Origin: Microbacteriaceae bacterium PS02333
Lineage (GTDB): Bacteria > Actinomycetota > Actinomycetes > Actinomycetales > Microbacteriaceae
NCBI GenBank assembly: GCA_029959665.1
Contig: JASCOI010000003.1
Location: 25,117 to 89,116 of the forward strand
Direction: 5' to 3'
DNA: 64,000 bases
Made by a program: the position numbers and the translations under genes
The notes under the pieces: model-generated
Told to the model about the DNA's origin: nothing
What the model saw: only the letters and a program-made list of their open reading frames with translations
The model's database searches: none
Part shown: piece by piece, positions 47,051 to 57,492 of the stretch
Numbering within the stretch: the first letter of the stretch is position 1
Layout of the letters: every line of letters starts with the position of its first letter

Positions 47051-47751
47051 ACCCGCACCCGGTCGCGGAGGTCGGCCAACCGCGCGTCCCCGATCCCGCT
47101 GACGTCGAGCAGGTCGTCGACGCTCGCGAACCGACCGTGCTCGTCGCGCCACGCCAGGATGCGCCCCGCCAGTGCCGGTCCGATACCCGGAAGGGTCTCG
47201 AGTGCGGCCTGGTCGGCGGTGTTCAGGTCCACCACGTCGCCGACGCCAGCCGCACCACCACCGCCATCACCACCACCGCTCCCTCCCGCACCGGCACCAC
47301 CCGCGGTCCCCGCACCGCCCCCCGCACCGCCCCCCGCATCGCCGTCGAGCGCCTGCGGCACCTCGTCTTCGCCGACCCGTGGCACGTACAGACGTTCGCC
47401 GTCCTGGACCGGCCGCGCGAGGTTCAACCGCGCGAGGTCGGCATCGTCGGCCGCGCCACCCGCCGCCGACAGCGCGTCAGTCACCCGACTCGCCCCCGGC
47501 AACGTCACGACCCCGGCCCGGTGGACCGCACCCAGCACGTGCACCACGACCGACGGGGCCGGCGACGACGTCGCACCAGGGGTCCGCACGCCGTCCGACG
47601 GCCGATCGGACACCACCGGCGCACCCGTCACCGTGGCGACACCCCCGGCGCCGCTCCCGCGCGCGCCGAGCAGGATCACGACCAGCGCGACCACCACGAC
47701 GACGCCGGCCAGGACGAGCGCGGCGCGCGGCGAGAGCGAGAAACGGGACAT
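47047..47751 (-). CDS. comEA: ComEA-type DNA-binding competence protein
   Basis: A 234-residue membrane-anchored DNA receptor. The N-terminal anchor helix is AALVLAGVVVVVALVVILLG. An SLBB domain follows (VVHVLGAVHRAGVVTLPGAS, RVTDALSAAGG), then a Gly-rich linker of over 30 residues. The helix-hairpin-helix domain is VVDLNTADQAALETLPGIGP, then ILAWRDEHGRFASVDDLLDV. Its stop overlaps the broken comEC start. It lies downstream of leuS on the same strand. Confidence 0.94.
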   Translation of the reverse strand: MSRFSLSPRAALVLAGVVVVVALVVILLGARGSGAGGVATVTGAPVVSDRPSDGVRTPGATSSPAPSVVVHVLGAVHRAGVVTLPGASRVTDALSAAGGAADDADLARLNLARPVQDGERLYVPRVGEDEVPQALDGDAGGGAGGGAGTAGGAGAGGSGGGDGGGGAAGVGDVVDLNTADQAALETLPGIGPALAGRILAWRDEHGRFASVDDLLDVSGIGDARLADLRDRVRV

Positions 47752-47764
47752 GCCGAAACGCTAA

Positions 47765-47790
47765 GGAGCCCGGCTGACCGGCCGGGCTCC
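47765..47790 (-). terminator. leuS terminator hairpin
   Basis: A perfect 10-bp stem, GGAGCCCGGC/GCCGGGCTCC, with a six-base loop sits between the leuS stop and the comEA start on the minus strand. Confidence 0.75.
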
Positions 47791-47839
47791 CGAGGCGTGG
47801 ACGGTGCACCGACGAGGCCGGCGCACCGCTGTGGAGGAA

Positions 47840-50461
47840 CTACCCCTTGATCGCGATGTTCACGAGCTTCGGCGCCCGCACGATGACCTTCACGATCTCG
47901 CGGTCCCCGATGTACCGCTGCACGTTCGCGGACGCGCGCGCGAGGGCCTCGAGCTCCGCCGGGTCGATCGACTTCGACACCTCGAACGAGTCGCGCACCT
48001 TGCCGTTGACCTGCACGACGGCCGTCAACGACTCCTGCACGAGCAGCGTCGGGTCCGCCTTCCGCCACCCGTAGGTCGCGACGGAGCCCTCGTAGCCGAG
48101 CTGCTCCCACATCTCCTCACCGGCGTACGGCGCGAACACGCTCAGGCCGAGCGCGATGGTCTCGACGGCCTCGCGCACGGCGGGGTCGCCGGCGCCCGGC
48201 CCGTTGTCGATCGCCTTGCGGGTGACGTTGACCAGGTCCATCAGTCGCGCGATCACGACGTTGAACTTGAACGACTCCATCAGCCCCGGGGAGTCGGCGA
48301 GGAACCGGTGGGTGACCTGCCGCAGGGCACGGTCGCCGTCCGCCCACACCGCGTCCGGCGTCGAGGTGACGTCGGTCGCGAGGCGGTAGGCGCGGGCCAG
48401 GAAGCGGGCGGACGCGGCCGGCGAGACGTCCTCCCAGTTGATGTCGTCCTCCGGCGGACCGGCGAAGCCCATCACCATGCGGATGGCGTCGACACCGTGC
48501 GCGTCGAGTTCGTCACCCAGCGAGACGCCGCCCTTGGACTTCGACATCTTCGAGCCGCCGGACAGCACCATGCCCTGGTTCAGCAGCGCCGAGAACGGCT
48601 CGGTGAAGTCGAGGTAGCCCAGGTCGAACAGGACCTTCGTGACGAAGCGTGCGTAGAGCAGGTGCAGGATCGCGTGCTCGACACCACCGATGTACTGATC
48701 GACCGGCGCCCATTTGTTGACGAGCGAGGGGTCGAACGCCTGCGTGTCGTCGTTCGCCGACAGGAACCGCAGGAAGTACCACGACGAGTCCACGAACGTG
48801 TCCATGGTGTCGGCGTCACGCTTCGCCGGCGAACCGTCCACGGGGTTCGGGACGTTCACCCAGTCAGTCGCGCCACCCAGCGGCGACGTGCCCTTCGGCT
48901 TGAGGTCGAGCCCCTCGGTCGACGGCAGCACGACGGGCAGCTGGTCCTCCGGGACCGGGTACTCGGTGCCGTCCTCGCCGTGGATGATCGGGATCGGGGT
49001 ACCCCAGAAACGCTGGCGCGAGATGAGCCAGTCGCGCAGGCGGTACGTCTTGGCCGCGCGGCCGGTGCCGCGCTCGTCGAGGAGCTTGATCGCCGCGGTG
49101 ATCGCGTGCTGCTTCGACATGCCGTCGAGCGGACCGGAGTTGATCATCCGGCCCTGCCCGGTCAGGGCTTCGCCCGTGGCGGCCGGGTCGAGGACGGGCA
49201 GGTCGAAGTCCTCGAGGGTCGCGCCCTCGGGGATCACCGGGATGGCCCCGGTGACCGGCTGGTTCGTGTCGACGACGACCTTCACGGGCAGGTCGAACGC
49301 CCGTGCGAAGTCGAGGTCGCGCTGGTCGTGCGCGGGCACGGCCATGACGGCGCCGTGGCCGTAGTCGGCGAGCACGTAGTCCGCCGCCCAGATCGGCAGG
49401 CGCTCACCCGTCAGCGGGTGGATCGCGAAGCGGTCGAGCGGGACGCCGGTCTTCGGGCGGTCGGCGTTCTGCCGGTCGATCTCGGAGGTCTTCTGCGTCG
49501 CCACCAGGTACGACTCGAACGCAGCACGGACGTCGTCCGAGACGGTCGGAGCAGCGACCAGCTCAGCAGCCAGGTCGGAGTCCGGCGCCACGACGAGGAA
49601 CGTCACACCGTTGATCGTGTCCGGACGCGTCGTGAACACCGTCACGGGCTCGTCGCGCCCCTCGATCACGAAGTCGACGTCGGCGCCGACCGAACGACCG
49701 ATCCAGTTGCGCTGCATCGCCAGGACCTTCGCGGGCCAGCGACCTTCGAGCTGGTTGAGGTCGTCGAGCAGCCGGTCCGCGTAGTCGGTGATCTTGAAGT
49801 ACCACTGCGTGAGCTTCTTCTTGACCACGACGGCGCCGGAGCGGTCCGAGGTGCCGTCCGGCAGGACCTGCTCGTTCGCGAGCACGGTCTGGTCCACCGG
49901 GTCCCAGTTGACCCAGCTGTCCTTGCGGTAGGCCAGGCCCTTCTCGTACATCTTCAGGAACAGCCACTGGTTCCACTTGTAGTACTCGGGATCCGACGTG
50001 TGGATCTCCGTCGTCCAGTCGAAGGACGGCGCGTACCGCTTGAACGACGCCTTCTGCTGCTCGATGTTGGCGTAGGTCCAGTCCTTCGGGTCCACCCCGC
50101 GCTTGATCGCCGCGTTCTCGGCCGGCAGCCCGAAGGAGTCCCAGCCGATCGGGTGGAGCACGTTGAAGCCCTGCTGCCGCCAGTAGCGCGCGACGAAGTC
50201 ACCGAGCGCCCAGTTCTCGGCGTGCCCCATGTGGAGGTCGCCGGATGGGTACGGGAACATCTCGAGGATGTACTTCCGGGGACGACGGTCGTCGGGGTCG
50301 ACGGTGAAGAGGCCGAGCTCTTCCCACCGCCCCTGCCACTTGTCCTGGATGCGCCGGAAGTCGTAGGTGTGCGGGTCCTCGACGTGCTGCTCGATGGTCA
50401 CGGAACTCTCAATCGGTCGGAAGGCGCCGGTCTGGAGGCGCGTGGAACGTCCGTCGGACAT
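47840..50461 (-). CDS. leuS: leucyl-tRNA synthetase
   Basis: Charges tRNA(Leu). The 873-residue class I enzyme has the HIGH-type motif [14 protein letters not shown] near residue 75 and the KMSKS motif [11 protein letters not shown] near residue 630. The CP1 editing domain includes [19 protein letters not shown] and [16 protein letters not shown], and a C-terminal anticodon region follows. ATG 50461 has GAGG upstream and starts before [20 protein letters not shown]. Leucyl-tRNA made here is the signal read by the leuA attenuator. Confidence 0.98.
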   Translation of the reverse strand: MSDGRSTRLQTGAFRPIESSVTIEQHVEDPHTYDFRRIQDKWQGRWEELGLFTVDPDDRRPRKYILEMFPYPSGDLHMGHAENWALGDFVARYWRQQGFNVLHPIGWDSFGLPAENAAIKRGVDPKDWTYANIEQQKASFKRYAPSFDWTTEIHTSDPEYYKWNQWLFLKMYEKGLAYRKDSWVNWDPVDQTVLANEQVLPDGTSDRSGAVVVKKKLTQWYFKITDYADRLLDDLNQLEGRWPAKVLAMQRNWIGRSVGADVDFVIEGRDEPVTVFTTRPDTINGVTFLVVAPDSDLAAELVAAPTVSDDVRAAFESYLVATQKTSEIDRQNADRPKTGVPLDRFAIHPLTGERLPIWAADYVLADYGHGAVMAVPAHDQRDLDFARAFDLPVKVVVDTNQPVTGAIPVIPEGATLEDFDLPVLDPAATGEALTGQGRMINSGPLDGMSKQHAITAAIKLLDERGTGRAAKTYRLRDWLISRQRFWGTPIPIIHGEDGTEYPVPEDQLPVVLPSTEGLDLKPKGTSPLGGATDWVNVPNPVDGSPAKRDADTMDTFVDSSWYFLRFLSANDDTQAFDPSLVNKWAPVDQYIGGVEHAILHLLYARFVTKVLFDLGYLDFTEPFSALLNQGMVLSGGSKMSKSKGGVSLGDELDAHGVDAIRMVMGFAGPPEDDINWEDVSPAASARFLARAYRLATDVTSTPDAVWADGDRALRQVTHRFLADSPGLMESFKFNVVIARLMDLVNVTRKAIDNGPGAGDPAVREAVETIALGLSVFAPYAGEEMWEQLGYEGSVATYGWRKADPTLLVQESLTAVVQVNGKVRDSFEVSKSIDPAELEALARASANVQRYIGDREIVKVIVRAPKLVNIAIKG

Positions 50462-50532
50462 GTCCCGGTCCTCAAGATTACAAGGCACGAGCCCCACTCG
50501 CGGACGGCCCGGAGCGAACGTCCCGGGGATGG

Positions 50533-52221
50533 TCAGGCCGCGATGCGGCCGTCGCGCATCCGGATGGTCCGGTCGACGAGGTCCGACGCCACCGGCACGT
50601 GCGACACGACCACGACGGTCCGCCCTGCTGCCCGGGCGGTGGTCACGAGATCGCGCAGCACGGCGTCGCCGAGATCCGGGTCGATGCCGGCCGTCGGCTC
50701 GTCGAGCACGAGCACGGGGAACGCGTGCAGGAGTGCCCGGGCGAGCGCGAGCCGGTGCGCCTGCCCACCGGAGACCAGGGCGCCGCGCTCCCCCACGGAC
50801 GCATCGAGACCACCACGGCGCTCCACCCATGCCCGGAGGCCGACCCGGTCGAGCACGCCGAGCAGGTCGTCGTCCGTCGCGGTCTCCCGCGCGAAGAGCA
50901 GGTTCTGCCGGATCGACTGGTCGAACACGAACGGGTCCTGCTCGATGAGTCCGACCCGAGCACGCACCGCGTCCGGGTGCATCGTCCGCGCCTCGACCCC
51001 GTCGATCGTGTAGCTGCCGCGGTACTCGACGAACCGCACGAGCGCGTCGACCAGTGTCGACTTGCCCGCGCCGCTCGGCCCCTGGACCACGACGACCTCA
51101 CCGGGGAGCAGGTCGAACGAGACGTCGTCCACGGCAGCGTCCGTCGCCCCGGGCCACCGGACGGTCAGCCCGGACACGGACACCGCGACGGGACCGTCGA
51201 CCAGGAGGGACGCCGGGTCCGCATCGGTAGCGGGTTCTTGGACGATCCCGTCCGGGGTGACCTCGGGGACCACCCGCTCGACACGGTCGGCCGCTGCGCG
51301 CACCCGCCGGTACGTCAGCACCGCGAGCGGGACGGCCCCGACGACCTCGAACAGCGCGAGCGGGACGAAGACCGCGAGCACCCAGAGTGGTCCGTCGAGC
51401 GCACCGGTGACGACCACGGGTGCACCGGCGGCGAGGATGCCGATCACCGCGGCACCGCCGATGAGTCCGACCGACGCCCCGACGAGCGACTCGACCGTGG
51501 CCCGACGGCGGACCGCACGGGTGACGCGGGCGTCGAGCGCGGCGATGTGCGCGAGCCGCTCGTCGAGGGTGCCGTAGGCGGCGAACACGTCGAGCGTCCG
51601 CACCGTGTCCAGGACCAGGTCGGCGACGCGCCCGCGGTCCGCCGCCGTCTCCTCGTCGCTGCGGCGCGCGATCGAGGCGGTGACGACGGAACCGAGGACG
51701 GCGGCGAGCACGAGGGCCACGAGCAGCACGAGGGCGGCGGGGACGGACACCAGCGCGACGGCGACGACCGAGAGCAGCGCGGTCACACCGGCGGACACGA
51801 GCGGGCCGACGACGCGGATCGGCAGGTCCTGCAGCCGATCGGTGTCCGTCACCAGGCGGGTCATCAGGTCACCGCGTCCGGTGGTCCCGAGGCCCGCCGG
51901 CGCGACCGAGGCGAGCCGGCGGTACATCTCGGTGCGGACGACGGCGAGCTGCCGGAAGGACGCGTCGTGCCCGGCGAGCCGGTCCACGTACCGGAGCGCC
52001 GCCCGACCGAGCGCGAACGCCCGCACCCCGACCATGACGAGCGTCAGGTAGAGGATCGGCGGGTGTTCCGCCGCCCGGGTGATGAGGTACCCGCTCGCCG
52101 CGAGCAGGGCCACCGCGCACAGCGCGCTGAGCGAGCCGGCGGCGACCGCCTTGCCCCATCCGGCACCGCGCGGCATCGCGAGCCGCAGGACGGAGCCGCC
52201 ACGAGCCTCCCGGCCGGTCAC
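50533..52221 (-). CDS. cydC: thiol reductant ABC exporter subunit CydC
   Basis: Half-transporter that pairs with CydD to export cysteine/glutathione and support cytochrome bd assembly. It is 562 residues with six transmembrane helices in the first 310 residues. The ATPase domain has Walker [17 protein letters not shown], signature [15 protein letters not shown], Walker [15 protein letters not shown] and H-loop VVSHVP. The start overlaps the cydD stop by four bases. It is last in cydABDC. Confidence 0.95.
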   Translation of the reverse strand: MTGREARGGSVLRLAMPRGAGWGKAVAAGSLSALCAVALLAASGYLITRAAEHPPILYLTLVMVGVRAFALGRAALRYVDRLAGHDASFRQLAVVRTEMYRRLASVAPAGLGTTGRGDLMTRLVTDTDRLQDLPIRVVGPLVSAGVTALLSVVAVALVSVPAALVLLVALVLAAVLGSVVTASIARRSDEETAADRGRVADLVLDTVRTLDVFAAYGTLDERLAHIAALDARVTRAVRRRATVESLVGASVGLIGGAAVIGILAAGAPVVVTGALDGPLWVLAVFVPLALFEVVGAVPLAVLTYRRVRAAADRVERVVPEVTPDGIVQEPATDADPASLLVDGPVAVSVSGLTVRWPGATDAAVDDVSFDLLPGEVVVVQGPSGAGKSTLVDALVRFVEYRGSYTIDGVEARTMHPDAVRARVGLIEQDPFVFDQSIRQNLLFARETATDDDLLGVLDRVGLRAWVERRGGLDASVGERGALVSGGQAHRLALARALLHAFPVLVLDEPTAGIDPDLGDAVLRDLVTTARAAGRTVVVVSHVPVASDLVDRTIRMRDGRIAA

Positions 52222-53861
52222 GCGTGCGCCCCGAGGACCGCGACGGCACCGCTCGCGGCGACGTCGACGCGGACGTCGGCGGCGGCGACGACCGCCGGTC
52301 GGTGGCTCGCGACGACGACCACCGCGCCGTCGGCGGCGAGCCGCCGCATCGTCGTGATCAGGTGCGCTTCGGCGTCGGCGTCGAGCGCGGACGTCGGTTC
52401 GTCGAGGAGTACGAGGCGGGTGCCGGATCGACGGTGCCGGTAGAGCGCTCGGGCGACGGCGACGCGTTGCGCCTGTCCGCCGGAGAGTCCGGCTCCGCCT
52501 GCGCCGACCTGGAGGCTCGGGTCGAGTCCCAGCCCCGCGTCACCGAGCGCGGTCAGCACGTCGTCGACGTCGGTCTGCTGGCTGAGGGCCACGTTCTCGG
52601 CGACGGTGCCGCGGACGAGTCGCGCGCGTTGGTCGGCCCACGCGATCCGGTCGGCCACGGTGGAGCCGGCCGGACCGGGGACGACGACCGTGCCGTCGTG
52701 CGGCACGGCGCCGCGGATCGCGGCGATGAGGCTCGACTTGCCGGCACCGCTCGGACCGACGAGCGCGAGGACGGTGCCCGGATGGGCCTCGAGGTCGACG
52801 GGTCCGATCACGGCGTCCTGGCGCCGGACGGCCACGCCGCGGAGCACGAGGTCGGTGGCGGCGGGCAGCGTCGACGGAGCAGCAGCAGGCGTGCGGTCGT
52901 CGTCGAGCACGTCGAGCACGGCTGCCGACGCCTCGACGCCGTCCTGCGCGGCGTGGAAGTCGGCACCGACCTGCCGGATCGGCGCGAAGGCCTCCGGTGC
53001 CAGCACCAGGACGAACATCGCGGCGCCGAGGCCGAGCGAGCCGTCCACGAGCCGGATGCCGATCGACACGGCGACGAGAGCGACCGAGAGGCTGGCGGCG
53101 AGCTCGAGCGCGAAGCCGCTCACGAACGACAACCGCAGCACGCCGAGGGTCCCGCGTCGGTACTCGTCCGTGACCGTGCCGATGCGGCCGACCTGCCGAC
53201 GCGCACGACCGAACACCTTCAGCGTGGACAGGCCCTCGACCGCCTCGAGGAACGCACCGCCGAGTCGCGCCAGCGCGTCGGACTGCTTCCGCTGCAACGA
53301 CTGCGTGGCGAGACCGATGAGGATCATGAAGACCGGGATGACCGGCAGCGCGCAGAGGACGACGAGCCCGCTCGTCAGGTCGCCGAGACCGATCGCGACG
53401 AGCAGCACCGGGGTCGCGATCGCCGTGAGCGCGAGCTGGGGCAGGTAGCGCCCGAAGTAGGCGTCGAGGGCGTCGAGCCCCGGACCGAGCGTCGTCGCGA
53501 AGCCGGCGCTCGAGCGTTCCGCGAGCCATCCGGGGCCGCGTTCGGCCGCGCGCGCCAGCACGGTGCGGCGCAGCTCGCTCTTCACGGTCGCTGCGGCCCG
53601 CGCGGCGAGGTCGTCCGTCGCCCACGCCGCCACGGCACGCAGGACGAACGCACCGCCGAGCAGCGCCAGCGTCGGCACGAACACCGTGGGGACGACCCCG
53701 CCGTGGTGCACGGCGTCGACCACCTCGGTGACGGCTGCGGCGATCCCCCACGCGATCGCGATGGTCGCGAGCGTGCGGAGAACCCCCGTCCCGGCCGCGG
53801 CGACGATGAAGCCGCGCGCGGAGCGGGACAGGCGGAGCAGACGCGGGTCGAGCGGCTTCAT
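52218..53861 (-). CDS. cydD: thiol reductant ABC exporter subunit CydD
   Basis: Half-transporter of 547 residues. The transmembrane domain includes LARAAERGPGWLAERSSAGF and FGRYLPQLALTAIATPVLLV, typical of CydD. The ATPase domain has [48 protein letters not shown] and an SHRP H-loop. ATG 53861 follows cydB by 11 bases. It works with CydC in the membrane to maintain periplasmic or extracytoplasmic redox state and heme insertion. Confidence 0.95.
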   Translation of the reverse strand: MKPLDPRLLRLSRSARGFIVAAAGTGVLRTLATIAIAWGIAAAVTEVVDAVHHGGVVPTVFVPTLALLGGAFVLRAVAAWATDDLAARAAATVKSELRRTVLARAAERGPGWLAERSSAGFATTLGPGLDALDAYFGRYLPQLALTAIATPVLLVAIGLGDLTSGLVVLCALPVIPVFMILIGLATQSLQRKQSDALARLGGAFLEAVEGLSTLKVFGRARRQVGRIGTVTDEYRRGTLGVLRLSFVSGFALELAASLSVALVAVSIGIRLVDGSLGLGAAMFVLVLAPEAFAPIRQVGADFHAAQDGVEASAAVLDVLDDDRTPAAAPSTLPAATDLVLRGVAVRRQDAVIGPVDLEAHPGTVLALVGPSGAGKSSLIAAIRGAVPHDGTVVVPGPAGSTVADRIAWADQRARLVRGTVAENVALSQQTDVDDVLTALGDAGLGLDPSLQVGAGGAGLSGGQAQRVAVARALYRHRRSGTRLVLLDEPTSALDADAEAHLITTMRRLAADGAVVVVASHRPAVVAAADVRVDVAASGAVAVLGAHA

Positions 53862-53872
53862 CGGCGGGGCAC

Positions 53873-54877
53873 CTAGTGGGCGGCCGCGGTGACCTGCGCC
53901 CGCGAGACGCGCTTGCGGAACACCCAGTACGTCCACGCCTGGTACGCGAACACGAGCGGGACGAAGATCAGTGCGACCCAGCTCATGACCGTCAGCGTGT
54001 ACGTGCCACTCGAGGCGTTGTAGACCGTGAGGCTCCGTGCCACGTCGTTCGACGCGGGCATCACGTTCGGGAAGATCGCCGTGAACATCGCGAGCACCAC
54101 CGCGGCGATCGTGACCGCCATCAGCGTGAACGCCCGACCTTCCTTGCCCCATGCGTTGCAGAGCACCGCGAGGACGAGGGCGAGCGCGGCGACGACGGAG
54201 AGCACCAGCGACGCCGGCGTGGCCCGGACGAGCGCCATCGACACGAGGAACGCGGCCGCGACGACGATCGTCACGATGCCGGCCCTGGTGGCGAGTCGCT
54301 TCGCACGCTCGCGGATGTCGCCCTCGGTCTTCAGCGCGATGAAGACGACGCCGTGCGTGAAGAACACCAGCAGCGTCGCGAGGCCGGTCAGCAGCGCGAA
54401 CGGGTTCAGCAGGTCGAACAGCGTGCCGGTGTAGTTGTGCCCGGAGTCCATCGGGATCCCGCGGACCACGTTGCCGAACGCGACGCCCCAGAGGAAGGAC
54501 GGCACGGCGCTGCCGACGATGATCATCAGGTCGAACGAGCGCTTCCACTGCAGCTGCTTGTTCTGGTGGCGGTACTCGAAGGAGACGCCACGGGCGATGA
54601 GCGCCGCGAGGATCAGCAGCAGCGCCAGGTAGAACCCGGAGAACATCGTGGCGTACCACTCCGGGAACGCCGCGAACAGGCAGGCGCCGGCCACGATGAC
54701 CCAGGTCTCGTTGAGGTCCCACACGGGGCCGATCGTGTTGATCATGACGCGACGGTCGGTGTCGTCCTTGCCGAGGAACGGCAGGGCCATGCCGACGCCG
54801 AAGTCGAACCCGTCGAGCACGAAGTAGCCGACGAAGAAGACGCCGACGATGGCGAACCAGAGAACGGGGAGGTCCAT
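53873..54877 (-). CDS. cydB: cytochrome bd ubiquinol/menaquinol oxidase subunit II
   Basis: Structural subunit of the bd oxidase, 334 residues with about eight or nine helices. Family features are VGYFVLDGFDFGVGMALPFL near the N-terminus and GPVWDLNETWVIVAGACLFA with FPEWYATMFSGFY. No heme ligands are expected in this subunit. It begins two bases after cydA ends, so the two form one translation unit. Confidence 0.97.
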   Translation of the reverse strand: MDLPVLWFAIVGVFFVGYFVLDGFDFGVGMALPFLGKDDTDRRVMINTIGPVWDLNETWVIVAGACLFAAFPEWYATMFSGFYLALLLILAALIARGVSFEYRHQNKQLQWKRSFDLMIIVGSAVPSFLWGVAFGNVVRGIPMDSGHNYTGTLFDLLNPFALLTGLATLLVFFTHGVVFIALKTEGDIRERAKRLATRAGIVTIVVAAAFLVSMALVRATPASLVLSVVAALALVLAVLCNAWGKEGRAFTLMAVTIAAVVLAMFTAIFPNVMPASNDVARSLTVYNASSGTYTLTVMSWVALIFVPLVFAYQAWTYWVFRKRVSRAQVTAAAH

Positions 54878-54879
54878 GT

Positions 54880-56292
54880 TCAGTACACCGTCACTTCGTG
54901 CCGGACCTCGCCGGTCTCCTCGTCCACCGGTGCCGGAGCAGCGGGGCCTTCCTGCGCCACCTTCTTGATGAGCCGGAACTCGACCACCGCCAACGCGCCG
55001 TAGATCAGCGTGAAGACGACCAGCGAGATCAGGACCTCGAGGCCGGTCACGTTCGGGGACACCCCGTCAGCGGTCTTCAACAACCCGAACACGAGCCACG
55101 GTTGCCGACCCATCTCGGTGAAGATCCAGCCGACGATCATCGCGGCCATCGGCAGCGGCACCGCCCAGGTGGCGATCCGCCACACCCAGCGCTGCGTCGG
55201 GAAGCGGCCCTTGCGGGTCAGCCACAGCCCGGCGAGGGCGACGAGGACCGCGCCGACGCCGAGGGCGATCATCCAGCGGAACGACCAGTACGTCACCCAG
55301 ATGATCGGCTTGTAGTCGCCGGGGCCGTACACCTGCGTGTACTGCGCCTGCAGGTCGTTGATGCCCTCGACCGTGCCGTTGAAGGTGTGCGTCGAGAGGA
55401 ACGACAGCAGGTACGGCACACGGATCGAGAACAACTCGTGCACGCCGTCCGGTGTGCCGAGCGTGAAGATCGAGAACGAGGCGTCCTTGCCGGTCGCCGT
55501 GTTGTACAGCGCCTCGGCCGCGGCCATCTTCATCGGCTGCGTGTCGACCATCGTCAGCCCGAGCTGGTCGCCGGTGAGGACGGTCAGGGCACCGGCCGCC
55601 ACCATCGTCCAGAGGCCGAACTTCAGCGCCGGCATCATCGTCTCGAGGTTCTGGTTGCGTGCCAGGTGGTACGACGCGACCGAGATGATCACGCCGGCGG
55701 CGACCATGAAGCACGCGAAGAGCGTGTGCGGGAACGCGGCCAGTGCGACCTTGTTCGTCAGCACCGCCCAGATGTCGGTGAGTTCCGCGCGGCCCTTGGC
55801 CTCGTTGATGACGTAGCCGACGGGGTGCTGCATGAACGCGTTCGCGGCGATGATGAAGTACGCCGACATGATCGTCCCCGCGCTGACGCACCACATGCTC
55901 GCGAGGTGCAGGCCCTTGGGCAACCGGTCCCACCCGAAGATCCAGACCCCGATGAACGCCGCCTCGAAGAAGAAGGCGAGGATCCCCTCGAGCGCGAGCG
56001 GGGCGCCGAACACATCACCGACGAATCGGGAGTAGTTCGACCAGTTCATGCCGAACTGGAACTCCTGCACGATGCCCGTCACGACGCCCATCGCGAAGTT
56101 GATGAGGAAGATCCGGCCGAAGAACCGGGTGAGCTGCAGGTAGTGCGCCCGACCGGTTCGGTACCACGCCGTCTGGAACGTCGCGACGACCACGGCCATG
56201 CCGATCGTCAACGGGACGAAGAGGAAGTGGTAGATGGTGGTCAGCCCGAACTGCCACCGGGACAGGATGAGCGGATCGAGGATGTCGTTCAT
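54880..56292 (-). CDS. cydA: cytochrome bd ubiquinol/menaquinol oxidase subunit I
   Basis: Catalytic subunit of the high-affinity terminal oxidase, 470 residues. A heme b595 ligand candidate is the His in TTIYHFLFVPLTIG, the b558 ligands are a His in VASYHLARN and a Met near SFRWMIALG, and the conserved GRQPW motif lies in FTEMGRQPWLVFG. The Q-loop is short, as in other Gram-positive enzymes. A 264-base upstream gap contains a near-perfect 17-bp palindrome that may control the operon in response to oxygen or redox state. Confidence 0.97.
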   Translation of the reverse strand: MNDILDPLILSRWQFGLTTIYHFLFVPLTIGMAVVVATFQTAWYRTGRAHYLQLTRFFGRIFLINFAMGVVTGIVQEFQFGMNWSNYSRFVGDVFGAPLALEGILAFFFEAAFIGVWIFGWDRLPKGLHLASMWCVSAGTIMSAYFIIAANAFMQHPVGYVINEAKGRAELTDIWAVLTNKVALAAFPHTLFACFMVAAGVIISVASYHLARNQNLETMMPALKFGLWTMVAAGALTVLTGDQLGLTMVDTQPMKMAAAEALYNTATGKDASFSIFTLGTPDGVHELFSIRVPYLLSFLSTHTFNGTVEGINDLQAQYTQVYGPGDYKPIIWVTYWSFRWMIALGVGAVLVALAGLWLTRKGRFPTQRWVWRIATWAVPLPMAAMIVGWIFTEMGRQPWLVFGLLKTADGVSPNVTGLEVLISLVVFTLIYGALAVVEFRLIKKVAQEGPAAPAPVDEETGEVRHEVTVY

Positions 56293-56413
56293 GCGGCTGT
56301 ACCGATCGGGAACGCCGCGCGCTGTTCGTGCACGTCAGTTGCTTCCTGTGGAAGGGGTACTTCTTGGTGTCACAACCGTTGGGACACCTCCACGGTACCG
56401 GCACGCAACCCAA

Positions 56414-56430
56414 TTCGACAACTTGTAGAA
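56414..56430. promoter_or_regulatory. 17-bp palindrome upstream of cydA
   Basis: TTCGACAACTTGTAGAA is symmetric around its centre at all but one pair (TTC-N-ACAA-N-TTGT-N-GAA). It lies about 120 bases ahead of the cydA ATG in an AT-richer segment. It does not match the Streptomyces Rex consensus closely, so the regulator is unknown. Confidence 0.5.
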
Positions 56431-56502
56431 CTCCGGCCTGCACGAACGTGCACAGGTCATGAACGCGCACGATCGTGCCGAACGGATGTGCCCCGGATAC
56501 GA

Positions 56503-56537
56503 CGACAGGTGCCGGGCACGCTGCCCGACACCTGTCG
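56503..56537 (-). terminator. terminator of osmolyte-transporter operon
   Basis: A 16-bp stem with one mismatch (CGACAGGTGCCGGGCA/TGCCCGACACCTGTCG) and a three-base loop lies 20 bases past the stop of the binding-protein gene. The other strand has TTT after the stem, so it may work in both directions. Confidence 0.75.
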
Positions 56538-56556
56538 TTTAGTGTTCGTCCGAGGA

Positions 56557-57492
56557 CTAGAGCAGACCCTTGTCCTGCAGGAAGGCCTTGGCCACCGAGG
56601 CCGCGGACTTCTGCTCCACGGAGTTCTGCCGGTCGAGCTCGATGAGCGCGTCCGTGGTGAGCACCTTGTTGACCTTCTCGATCGCCGCGGTCGCCTTCGA
56701 GTCCAGCTTCGACGACACGATGGGCGTGACGTTGTTCACCGGCACGAGGTTCTTCGGGTCCTCGAGCGTGACGAGCTTCTCGGTGGCGATCGACGCGCTG
56801 GCCGAGTAGATGTCGGCGACCTGCGAGTCGCCGTCCTTGATCGCCTTGACCGTGAGCGGGCCACCGGAGTCGTTCTGCTGGTTGACCTCACCGGTGATGC
56901 CGTACTTCGCCTTCAGGCCGGTCGGACCGTACGCGGCCGTGGCGAACTCGGGGTTCGCCGCGATCGAGATGGTGCCACCGATCTTGGCGAGGTCGCCGAT
57001 CGACTTGAGACCGTACTTGTCGGCGAGCTCCTGCGTGACCGTGTAGGTGTCCGAGTCGGATGCTTCCGCGGACGGCAGGGCCTTGACGCCGGAGGGCAGT
57101 TCGTCCTTCAGGGCGGCGTTGATGCCGTCCGTCGTGGTCTCCGTCGTCGTGTCCTTCTTGTCGGACTGCAGGAGGTAGTTCAGCAGGTTGCCGTTGTACT
57201 CCGGGAACACGTCGATGTTGCCCTTGGCGACCTCGGGCCAGTAGGCCTTGCGCTGTCCGATGTTGAGCTTCTTGGTGACGGTGAAGCCGGCCTTCTCGAG
57301 CTCCTGCGCGTAGAGCTCCGCGATGATCTCGTTCGACGGGTAGGCCTGCGAGCCGACGGTGATGGTGTCCGAGGAGCCGGAGCCGCCGCCGGAGGAGAGC
57401 GGGTCGCCTGACGAGCAGCCCGCGAGGGCGATCGCGGCGGCGGTCGCGACCGCGATGGTCGCGCCGAGGCGCTTGGTGCGTGCAGTGGTCAC
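56557..57492 (-). CDS. opuCC: glycine betaine/choline-type ABC substrate-binding lipoprotein (OpuAC family)
   Basis: Extracellular binding lipoprotein, 311 residues. The signal ends at lipobox LAGC (AIALAGCSSG), followed by a Gly/Ser linker. The mature part begins TITVGSQAYPSNEIIAELYA and contains NIDVFPEYNGNLLNYLL, typical of osmoprotectant-binding OpuC/OsmF proteins. The ligand may be glycine betaine, carnitine, choline or another compatible solute. It is the last gene of a four-gene operon, overlapping the permease stop by four bases. Confidence 0.92.
   Translation of the reverse strand: MTTARTKRLGATIAVATAAAIALAGCSSGDPLSSGGGSGSSDTITVGSQAYPSNEIIAELYAQELEKAGFTVTKKLNIGQRKAYWPEVAKGNIDVFPEYNGNLLNYLLQSDKKDTTTETTTDGINAALKDELPSGVKALPSAEASDSDTYTVTQELADKYGLKSIGDLAKIGGTISIAANPEFATAAYGPTGLKAKYGITGEVNQQNDSGGPLTVKAIKDGDSQVADIYSASASIATEKLVTLEDPKNLVPVNNVTPIVSSKLDSKATAAIEKVNKVLTTDALIELDRQNSVEQKSAASVAKAFLQDKGLL

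Noticed and set aside
47804..51013. 1069-codon plus-strand open frame opposite leuS and cydC
   Set aside because: It mirrors leuS codon structure, shows no domain, and spans a terminator. It is a shadow of the real genes.
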